Positions 1-5,537 of a DNA stretch of 6,043 nucleotides are shown here, one piece after another. The notes under the pieces were generated by a model. That model had not been told where the DNA came from, ran no database searches, and saw nothing but the letters and a program-made list of their open reading frames with translations. This DNA comes from Angelakisella sp. (GTDB lineage: Bacteria > Bacillota > Clostridia > Oscillospirales > Ruminococcaceae), in contig WSMP01000095.1 of NCBI GenBank assembly GCA_013316495.1, positions 1 through 6,043 on the forward strand. The letters are read 5' to 3'. The first letter of the stretch is position 1, and each line of letters starts with the position of its first letter. The position numbers were made by a program, and so were the translations under genes.

Positions 1-111
1 ACCGCTTTTCGGCAGTGCCAGCTTTATTTTACCAGATTCGCCGTGGTTCGGCAAGGCTGTTCCACAAAAAATCCCCACCTTGGAAATAAATGCCCGCCTC
101 CATTCGTTATC
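1..111. other. Upstream region with no supportable gene
   Basis: Apart from the leftward promoter at 26-54 I see no gene here. Plus-strand frames 2 and 3 are open from the edge to stops at 113-115 and 87-89. The short peptides they would encode (37 and 28 codons) show no recognisable C-terminal motif. Frame 1 is open from base 1 into the A2M gene, but its translation looks unlike protein and precedes a good ribosome site and signal peptide. I could not find a convincing rightward promoter: TTGGAA (80-85) and TATCTT (108-113) are spaced 22 bases apart, too far for a usual sigma-A site. Confidence 0.4.
26..54 (-). promoter_or_regulatory. Candidate leftward sigma-A promoter (divergent)
   Basis: Read on the minus strand, TTGCCG (54..49) is a 4/6 match to the -35 consensus. 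It is followed after exactly 17 bases by TAAAAT (31..26), a 5/6 match to the -10 consensus. The -10 is preceded by TGG, which gives the extended -10 form TGnTAtAAT. Transcription would begin near base 19 and run out of the left edge, so the gene served is not visible. A gene upstream of, and divergent from, the A2M lipoprotein is the simplest reading. The evidence is motif match only. Confidence 0.45.
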
Positions 112-137
112 TTAATCAGAAAGAAAAATCTGATTGA
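112..137 (+). promoter_or_regulatory. Small leader hairpin before the A2M ribosome site
   Basis: AATCAGA (114-120) pairs perfectly with TCTGATT (129-135) around the A-rich loop AAGAAAAA (121-128). T112-A137 and a T113-G136 wobble can extend the stem to 9 bp. It ends 6 bases before the GGAGG at 144-148, so in mRNA it would sit just 5' of the ribosome site without masking it. It has no U-tract and is not a terminator. A role in mRNA stability or translation is possible but unproven. Confidence 0.3.
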
Positions 138-143
138 CGGAAT

Positions 144-148
144 GGAGG
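144..148 (+). promoter_or_regulatory. Shine-Dalgarno site that fixes the A2M start
   Basis: GGAGG lies 8 bases before the ATG at 157, an optimal distance. The alternative in-frame ATG codons at 43 and 142 have no such site, and only the 157 start puts a positively charged lipoprotein signal at the very N-terminus. Confidence 0.85.
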
Positions 149-156
149 CCGTTTTT

Positions 157-252
157 ATGAAGAAGTTATACAAAAAAGACCGCCTGTTTACCCTGGGACG
201 CTGGCTGCTGCTGGCCCTATGCCTGGGATTGGCCCTGGCTGCCGCAGGGTGC
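157..252 (+). other. Lipoprotein signal peptide with lipobox
   Basis: The start MKKLYKKDRL is strongly basic and is followed by a Leu/Ala-rich hydrophobic core. The segment ends in A-A-G-Cys, with Cys32 encoded at 250-252. This matches the [LVI]-[ASTVI]-[GAS]-C lipobox except for Ala at -3. Expected processing is lipidation of Cys32 by Lgt and cleavage by Lsp. The residues after Cys (RKNPADEP) give a short flexible tether before the first Ig-like domain, so the protein should sit on the outer face of the membrane. Confidence 0.88.
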
Positions 253-3200
253 CGGAAAAATCCCGCAGATGAGCCCCTGACCGTGACAGGGGCTTTCCCC
301 GCCAATGGCGCGGTGGAGGTCCCGGAGGATGCCGCGATTGAAATGACCTTTTCCGTTCCGCCGGAAAAGCTGGACAATTACTTTGTCATCCAGCCGGAGC
401 TGAAGGGCCGGTTCCATTACATGGGGAATACTGTGGCCTTCATCCCCTTCCGGGGCTGGGACCAGGAAAGCGAAACCTGGAGCGATGGCTTGCGCTATGA
501 TACCCAGTATACCATCACTATCCAGGCAGGGCTGGGGGCCGAGGGGGGCAAGGGAAAGCTCCAGGAGGACTTTAGCTTTTCCTTCACTGTCTGCCCAGAC
601 GGCACAGCCGCCTACACCATGACCAACAAGGCGGAAACCTTCCTGCCCCAGGATTACCCGGTGCTGGACCTGCGCTTCAACACTTGGGGGAAAGAGGGGG
701 TCTCCCCGGAGGAGAGCTTTGCCGTTGCCGTCCACCGGCTGGAGGATGGGGAGCGGTATAAGAAGGAGCTGCACCGGAAAATAAACCTCCCTGGCGAGCT
801 GCGGGTGGATACCGCCGGCCTGCCCCAGGTGCTGGATTTTACCCAAAACGCCGCAGAGCTGCTGGGAGAGGAAGACCTTTACCAGCTGGATATCGTCTTC
901 CCCCAAACCCTGGAAGCGGGCTGGTACGTGGCTACCGTTACCCCCTCGGTCCAGCCGGAGCGTCCGGTGCAGAAGCTCCTCCAGGTTCAGGAAAGCGCTG
1001 TCTATAAGCAGATAGGGATGGGGGAGGCTGTCCTTTGGTACAACAGCACCAAAACCGGCGCCGCAGTGAAGGTCCCGAAGCTGGAGGTCTACAGGGACCC
1101 CTTCCAGGGGAGCGGGGCGGATTACACCATCACCGGGGATGAAAACGGCATCACCGTCCTGGATCTTACCCAAATCGCACCGGAGGAGGATGAGAGCACC
1201 CGGCCCAACGAGGTTGTCTATTCTCTTACAGCGGAGGACGGCACCGTCTACTACGACCTGATTTATACCAGCAGCAAAAGCGAGCCGGCGCTGAACCAGC
1301 AGTACTATGGCTTCCTCTATACCGACCGGCCTATCTACCGTCGGGAGGATACCATCAAGTTTTGGGGGGTGGCGCGCCCCCGGAAGGAGGCGTCCGCCCT
1401 CCAGGAAGTGCAGGTGGAGCTGTACCACGGCTGGAACGACCTGCCCCTCTTTACCCAGAGGGTGGCGGTAAGCCCCGATGGGATTTTTACCGGGGAGTTT
1501 GCCTACGAGAACATCGCTGGCGACAGCGTTTCCATCAAGGTCTTCCCGGTGGACTACGAGCGGGAGGAGGGGAGCTGGTATACTCCCATCTGTTCCGAGT
1601 ACGCCGACATCGCCCAGTACAAAAAGCCCATCTATACCGCCGCTATCTCCAGCGATAAGCTCTATTACCGCCCAGGGGAGACGGTGCAGGCCCAGGTGGA
1701 GGTGACGCTGATGGACCGCACCCCCGCCGCCGGGATGGCGATGAACCTCACCGCGCCGGGGTACGATGAGAAAAAATATGTCACCGATGAAAAGGGGCTG
1801 ATTCAGGTGCCCTTCACCGCCAGCGCCGCGGACAGCTACCGGGGCTGGGGCTGGTATCCTCTGGATTTTCATATCAGCGCTTCCAATAGCGATGCCAGTG
1901 ATGTGGACCTTTCGGTGCAGGAGACGGTGTATGTCTTCCCCACCACCCTGATGCTGGAGGCGGAAGAGGTGCGCCAGGATAAAAAGAGCGACCTGGTCAT
2001 CACCGCCAACCAAATTGATTTCAGCAAAATCCCCGGCGGCCGCCAGGTGATTCAGGACTATAGCGCTCTTCGGGGCGCCTCTGCCCAGGCCAATGTGAAG
2101 ATAGACCTCCACAAGGTGAGCTTTATCCGCACAGATCTGGACCCCTACTATGACCGCTATACCAAGAAGAGCATCCCCCGCGCGGTTTATACCCGAAATG
2201 ACCAGGTGGAAAAAACCTTTACCCAGCGCACCGGGGCGGACGGGAGCCTGACCATTCCGGATATCCTGCCCCCCACCGAGGGGATGGACTATTACTATGT
2301 GGAGATTTCCACCACCGACGGTGGGGAGCAGCGGACCACCCTGGTCCTGGGCAATCCCTGGATTTGCACCCAGGATGAGGAGCGGAAGGGGCACTTCCAT
2401 ACCTTCCAGGTGAAGACCTCCCTCACCAGCACCGAGGAGATGAAGTGGGTTTCCTACTGGGGCGCCACCTTTGCCTATGGGGACGAAGCCCAGTACCAGG
2501 TGATGGATAACGGCCTGCCCCTGGAAGAGGGCGGCAGGGTGATGACAAATCTCCTCCAGCGAAACCTCCTGGAGAGCCCCAAGCTGGGTGGCTCCAGCGG
2601 GATTATCTCCTGCACCGAGGAAAAGCTCCCCAACTTCACCCTCTGCGGAGCCTACTTCGACGGGGTGCGCATCTATCCCATCAAACCCTTCACCATGGAT
2701 GTGGACCCGGACAGCCGCTCCCTGGAGCTCCAGGTGCTGCCGGAGCAGGAGGACTACAGGCCGGGGGACACCGCCAAGGTGACCCTGCGCCTCACCAGCC
2801 AGGACGGCCAGCCCATCGCCGGCGGGAACGTCTGCCTGGGGGTGGTGGATGAGGCCATCTTCTCCGTTCGGGAGCAGTACATCAATATGGGACAGGACCT
2901 TTACGGCTCGGTGTTTTACAGCTATCCCCAGGTTTCCGCCTCCTACATCCAGCACGGGGCCAATATCTACTATGACGACGGCGGCAAGGGAGGCGGCGGC
3001 GGTGACGGCGGCGTCACCATCCGGGAGGACTTTAAGGATACAGCAGACTTCCTCACCGGCACCACCGGCGCGGACGGAACGGTGGCCCTGACGGTGAAGC
3101 TGCCGGAAAACCTGACCCAGTGGCGGCTGACCGCGGTGGCCCTGGACCAGCGGGCCTATTGGGGCTTTACCAAGAGCCGCCTTTACACCACCTTGCCCTT

Positions 3201-4938
3201 CCGCATTGACCCCATTCTCTCCGAAACCTTCCTTTCCGGAGATACCATCGCCTGCACCGTTCGGGGCTTCGGCACCGGCATCCAGACAGGGGATTTGGTG
3301 CACTACACCGCCTCCATCGAAGGCTACAGCGAACCGCTGGAGACCGAGGCCCAGGCCCCCGCGGGGGAGACCCTCCCCCTGGTGTTCCGGAAGCTCCCCG
3401 CCGGGGAATACACCATGACGGTTACCGCCAAGTGCGGTGAATACAGCGACGGGGTGAGGATGCCCTTCTCGGTGCGGGACAGCGCTTTGGTCTTCCCCGT
3501 CCACCGCGTTGTGGATCTGGCGGACGGCCTGGGTTCCATCCAGCCCGCCCTCTACCCGGTGGAAATCGACATTTACAACAAGGGCCAGCAGCCCTTTATG
3601 CAGGCATGGAGCCTGCTGTACCAGGATAACAGCGGCCGGGCAGACGCCCGCCTTGCCACCGCCGCGGTGGAAAGGGCCGTAAGCGCCTTCTTCGGGGAGG
3701 ATTATGTGCATCCGGAGCCGGAGCTTGCAAATATCCAGCTCACCTGGGAGGATAACAGCGGGGATACCGGCGGGGTGCGCATCTACCCCTACGCAGAGGC
3801 GGATGTGACCGTCTCCGCCAGGGCGGCGGTGGCCGCCTGGGAGCTGCTGAACCGGGATACCCTGTCCAGCTACCTGGATACCACCTACACCAGTACCGAT
3901 AGCGACCTGGAACGGGCCGCCGCCCTGATGGGCCTTGCCGCCCTGAGAAATCTCTCCGATGAGCAGGAGACGCTGCTGCGCACCAGGGCCAAAAACACCG
4001 GCCTGCCGGTGCGGGAAAGCGAATACCTCATCGCAGGGCTGCACTACCTGGACCAGCCCGCCGCCCAAAAGCTCTATTCCCAGATCATCGCCCCAAAGCT
4101 CCAGGACCAGCGGGGGAGCCTCTATATTTCGGGGAACACGGCCTACGAGAGCATTGATAACACCGCGGGGGCCCTGGCCTGCGCCGTTCTTACCGGCGCT
4201 TCCGACGACGCGGAGAAGATGATGGCGTACCTGGCCAACAACAGCATGACCAGCTACGGTACAATGCGAGGCCCCTGCCAGCTGGAGGCCGCCCTCTATA
4301 TCAACCACTTCCAGGTGAAGGAGGAGGAACTGCCCACCGTCAGCTATACCTACGGCGGAAAGCGGGAAAAGGTCACCCTCACCCGGAGCGGCAGCCTGCG
4401 CCTTGTGCTGGACGAGGCAGACTTTAAGGCCCTGGACCTTCAGACAGAGGGGGACGGTACCGCCCTGGCCAGCCTCTACTACACCGGCACCCCGGAGCAG
4501 CTGGAGCTGGCGGATTCCCCCCGCATTGCTGTCACCAAAACCATGGACACCCCGGAGGAGCAGAAGCACCTGGGCGGGGAGACCACCGTCACCATCAAGG
4601 TGGAGCTGGACCGGAATATGCCCTATGGCAGATACCGGCTGGTGGAGTGGATCCCCTCCAATATGCGCCTGCGGAGCGTGGATTACTCCGGACGCGGCTA
4701 CAGCTGCCGCAGCGAGGGACAGCTGCTGACGGTGGACTTCGCCTACGAGCGCGCAAATCCCAACCGGACCTTCACCTTCAGCTACACCGCCACCAGCGTG
4801 TTGGATACCGAGTGCTGCCTGGAGCGCACCTACGTCTATCATGAGGAGACGATGGAGTGCGGCCGCACCGAAAAGGGTGAATTCCTCCCCTCGGATTACT
4901 ATTATCTGGGGGTGGGGTACCTCTTCCGGAAGGAGTAA
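157..4938 (+). CDS. Alpha-2-macroglobulin family lipoprotein, thioester-less
   Basis: This 1593-residue secreted lipoprotein belongs to the bacterial alpha-2-macroglobulin family, whose characterised members trap or sense proteases at the cell envelope. A basic, hydrophobic signal peptide ends in LAAAGC, placing the lipidated Cys at residue 32. A Big_5-type Ig-like domain spans about 40-146 (opening GAFPANG). A bacterial A2M N-terminal segment follows (LEAGWYVATVTP at 252-263). An MG2 domain has its signature at 388-404 (YTDRPIYRREDT), and further MG domains carry YYRPGET (503-509) and YRPGDT (867-872). The A2M core shows VVDEAI (896-901) and LPENLTQWRLTAVA (982 onward). An alpha-helical toroid region lies at about 1147-1400, then a C-terminal beta domain. 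Where thioester members carry CxEQ, this protein reads NSGRADARLA (1158-1167), so covalent protease capture is not expected; E. coli YfaS-type proteins also lack the thioester. No PBP1C gene (pbpC), the frequent proteobacterial partner, is seen. Family assignment is firm; the physiological role is inferred. Confidence 0.93.
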   Translation: MKKLYKKDRLFTLGRWLLLALCLGLALAAAGCRKNPADEPLTVTGAFPANGAVEVPEDAAIEMTFSVPPEKLDNYFVIQPELKGRFHYMGNTVAFIPFRGWDQESETWSDGLRYDTQYTITIQAGLGAEGGKGKLQEDFSFSFTVCPDGTAAYTMTNKAETFLPQDYPVLDLRFNTWGKEGVSPEESFAVAVHRLEDGERYKKELHRKINLPGELRVDTAGLPQVLDFTQNAAELLGEEDLYQLDIVFPQTLEAGWYVATVTPSVQPERPVQKLLQVQESAVYKQIGMGEAVLWYNSTKTGAAVKVPKLEVYRDPFQGSGADYTITGDENGITVLDLTQIAPEEDESTRPNEVVYSLTAEDGTVYYDLIYTSSKSEPALNQQYYGFLYTDRPIYRREDTIKFWGVARPRKEASALQEVQVELYHGWNDLPLFTQRVAVSPDGIFTGEFAYENIAGDSVSIKVFPVDYEREEGSWYTPICSEYADIAQYKKPIYTAAISSDKLYYRPGETVQAQVEVTLMDRTPAAGMAMNLTAPGYDEKKYVTDEKGLIQVPFTASAADSYRGWGWYPLDFHISASNSDASDVDLSVQETVYVFPTTLMLEAEEVRQDKKSDLVITANQIDFSKIPGGRQVIQDYSALRGASAQANVKIDLHKVSFIRTDLDPYYDRYTKKSIPRAVYTRNDQVEKTFTQRTGADGSLTIPDILPPTEGMDYYYVEISTTDGGEQRTTLVLGNPWICTQDEERKGHFHTFQVKTSLTSTEEMKWVSYWGATFAYGDEAQYQVMDNGLPLEEGGRVMTNLLQRNLLESPKLGGSSGIISCTEEKLPNFTLCGAYFDGVRIYPIKPFTMDVDPDSRSLELQVLPEQEDYRPGDTAKVTLRLTSQDGQPIAGGNVCLGVVDEAIFSVREQYINMGQDLYGSVFYSYPQVSASYIQHGANIYYDDGGKGGGGGDGGVTIREDFKDTADFLTGTTGADGTVALTVKLPENLTQWRLTAVALDQRAYWGFTKSRLYTTLPFRIDPILSETFLSGDTIACTVRGFGTGIQTGDLVHYTASIEGYSEPLETEAQAPAGETLPLVFRKLPAGEYTMTVTAKCGEYSDGVRMPFSVRDSALVFPVHRVVDLADGLGSIQPALYPVEIDIYNKGQQPFMQAWSLLYQDNSGRADARLATAAVERAVSAFFGEDYVHPEPELANIQLTWEDNSGDTGGVRIYPYAEADVTVSARAAVAAWELLNRDTLSSYLDTTYTSTDSDLERAAALMGLAALRNLSDEQETLLRTRAKNTGLPVRESEYLIAGLHYLDQPAAQKLYSQIIAPKLQDQRGSLYISGNTAYESIDNTAGALACAVLTGASDDAEKMMAYLANNSMTSYGTMRGPCQLEAALYINHFQVKEEELPTVSYTYGGKREKVTLTRSGSLRLVLDEADFKALDLQTEGDGTALASLYYTGTPEQLELADSPRIAVTKTMDTPEEQKHLGGETTVTIKVELDRNMPYGRYRLVEWIPSNMRLRSVDYSGRGYSCRSEGQLLTVDFAYERANPNRTFTFSYTATSVLDTECCLERTYVYHEETMECGRTEKGEFLPSDYYYLGVGYLFRKE
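2971..3015 (+). other. Glycine-rich linker inside the A2M protein
   Basis: Residues 939-953 form a low-complexity stretch of Gly and Asp with one Lys (YDDGGKGGGGGDGGV). It lies between VVDEAI (896-901) and the DFKDTADF/LPENLTQW part of the A2M core. Gly-rich insertions at this place occur in other bacterial A2M proteins. It is probably a flexible, exposed loop. Whether it acts as a protease bait is inference; it has one Lys as a possible trypsin-like site. Confidence 0.6.
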
Positions 4939-4984
4939 AGAGGGAGGAATCGCCCTGGAGGGACTGGCGTTTCTTCGGATTTTG

Positions 4985-4993
4985 TGCTATACT
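4985..4993 (+). promoter_or_regulatory. Candidate extended -10 promoter before rnpB
   Basis: TGC-TATACT is an extended -10 element whose hexamer (4988-4993) matches TATAAT at 5 of 6 positions. The -35 region is weak: CTGGCG at 4964-4969 is a 3/6 match 18 bases upstream. Transcription would start near 5000, immediately before the hairpin at 5000-5035. It could be a distal rnpB promoter or the promoter of a very short RNA. The evidence is motif match only. Confidence 0.4.
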
Positions 4994-4999
4994 ATTTAT

Positions 5000-5043
5000 A
5001 GGGTCCGTATCGCCGGGCGCGGGGATGCGGGCCCTTCCATTTT
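5000..5043 (+). terminator. Candidate terminator hairpin after the A2M gene
   Basis: GGGTCCGTATC (5001-5011) pairs with GATGCGGGCCC (5024-5034). This gives an 11-bp stem with two G-U wobbles, extended by A5000-T5035, around a 12-base GC-rich loop (5012-5023). It is followed by TTCCATTTT, an imperfect T-rich tract. It lies 61 bases after the A2M stop, so it plausibly ends that transcript before rnpB. The weak T tract keeps confidence moderate; a pure RNA-structure role is the alternative. Confidence 0.5.
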
Positions 5044-5074
5044 GAAAGCGGCGTTCTATATTATATGGTATAGA
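5042..5074 (+). promoter_or_regulatory. Candidate rnpB promoter
   Basis: TTGAAA (5042-5047) is a 4/6 match to the -35 consensus. It is followed by an AT-rich stretch holding several -10 candidates. TATGGT (5064-5069) has the best spacing at 16 bases. TGG-TATAGA (5066-5074) is an extended -10 with a long 21-base spacer. TATATT (5057-5062) is the best hexamer but lies too close to this -35. A start at about 5076-5081 would fall just before the mature RNase P RNA 5' end. The exact -10 cannot be decided by eye. Confidence 0.45.
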
Positions 5075-5086
5075 TGCAGCTTTCCC

Positions 5087-5442
5087 GCGAGCAGTCCAGA
5101 CAGCGGCGGGCGCAGGCCGAAAGGCCGCGTCTGAGGAAAGTCCGAGCTTCACAGGGCAAGGGTAGCTGCTAACGGCAGCCGGAGGCGACTCCAGGGACAG
5201 TGCAACAGAGAGATACCGCCGGCCGGGGCCTTCAGAGCTCCGCCGGCAAGGGTGGAAAGGCGAGGTAAGAGCTCACCAGCGTCCGGGAGACCGGACGGCT
5301 ATGTAAACCCTACCCGAAGCAACACCGCACAGGGACAAAACGGCGGCCCGCCGGTCCCGCTTAGGTGGCTGGAGTCCGGCGGCGACGCCGGGCCAAGATA
5401 GATCGTTGTCAAATACAGAACTCGGCTTACAGGACTGGTCGC
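5087..5442 (+). ncRNA. rnpB: RNase P catalytic RNA, bacterial class A
   Basis: This is the catalytic RNA of ribonuclease P, which with RnpA trims the 5' leader from precursor tRNAs. The conserved core is plain: GAGGAAAGTCC (5133-5143), CAGTGCAACAGAGAG with ACCGCC (5198-5220), GGTAAGAGCTCACC (5264-5277) and ACAGAACTCGGCTTA near 5415-5429. Helices I could pair are P1 (5087-5097 with 5432-5442, one G-G mismatch), P2 (5099-5105 with 5404-5410), P3 capped by a GAAA tetraloop (5119-5122), P4 (CCGAG 5142-5146 with CTCGG 5421-5425), P8 (5165-5169 with 5175-5179), P9 with a GCGA loop (5185-5188), P12 (5218-5247), P14 with a GAGA loop (5287-5290) and P16 (5332-5336 with 5354-5358). AGGTGG in the L15 region supplies GGT (5364-5366) to pair with the tRNA CCA end. 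The ends are set from P1 and could be off by a few bases. Confidence 0.96.
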
Positions 5443-5446
5443 TTGA

Positions 5447-5474
5447 CCCCGCCGGAAGGATTCTTCCGGCGGGG
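5447..5474 (+). terminator. Perfect 12-bp hairpin just after rnpB
   Basis: CCCCGCCGGAAG (5447-5458) and CTTCCGGCGGGG (5463-5474) form a perfect, very stable 12-bp stem with the loop GATT. It starts 4 bases after the RNase P RNA P1 helix. What follows is GGCGGAGG, not a U-tract, so it is not a classical intrinsic terminator. It may be a U-independent terminator or a 3' stability and processing element of the rnpB precursor. The structure is certain from sequence; the function is not. Confidence 0.5.
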
Positions 5475-5485
5475 GGCGGAGGTAT

Positions 5486-5501
5486 CCCGCCGCCAGGCGG
5501 G
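5486..5501 (+). promoter_or_regulatory. Second hairpin between rnpB and the glycosylase gene
   Basis: CCCGCC (5486-5491) pairs with GGCGGG (5496-5501) around the loop GCCA. It is followed by AAAGGATAGATTTTGAC, where TTTT (5512-5515) is 10 bases away, too distant for a standard terminator. It sits immediately upstream of an AAAGGA ribosome-site-like sequence (5502-5507). It could be part of a tandem termination region or a leader structure of the downstream mRNA. Confidence 0.3.
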
Positions 5502-5520
5502 AAAGGATAGATTTTGACAG

Positions 5521-5530
5521 AAGGCAGGTG
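5521..5530 (+). promoter_or_regulatory. Shine-Dalgarno site of the uracil-DNA glycosylase
   Basis: AAGGCAGGTG resembles the full consensus AAGGAGGTG with one inserted C. Its 3' part, AGGTG (5526-5530), lies 4 bases before the GTG at 5535 and 7 before the GTG at 5538, so it favours one of these two. A rival site, AAAGGA (5502-5507), lies 6 bases before a TTG at 5514 in the same frame. Confidence 0.5.
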
Positions 5531-5537
5531 TTCAGTG

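Noticed and set aside
80..113. TTGGAA with TATCTT as the A2M promoter
   Set aside because: Each hexamer is only a 4/6 match and the spacer is 22 bases, outside the usual 16-18.
43..156. Upstream in-frame ATG codons at 43 and 142 as starts of the A2M gene
   Set aside because: Neither has a ribosome site, the added residues do not resemble a signal sequence, and GGAGG plus a lipoprotein signal point to 157.
2608..2622. CTEE (819-822) as a possible thioester motif
   Set aside because: The thioester motif is CxEQ and lies in the toroid domain after the A2M core; this sequence is before the core and has Glu instead of Gln.
217..4842. Minus-strand open frame of 1541 codons
   Set aside because: It lies codon-on-codon over the A2M gene and is open only because that gene avoids TTA, CTA and TCA. 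Its translation shows no domain signature.
4951..4976. CGCC...GGCG hairpin followed by TTTCTT as A2M terminator
   Set aside because: The stem has only 4 G-C pairs with an 11-base loop; the hairpin at 5000-5035 is far stronger.
4841..5152. Open frames spanning the A2M 3' end and the rnpB 5' part (plus 4841-5134 and minus 4778-5152)
   Set aside because: They overlap a clear CDS and a clear structural RNA, lack family-like sequence and are composition-driven.
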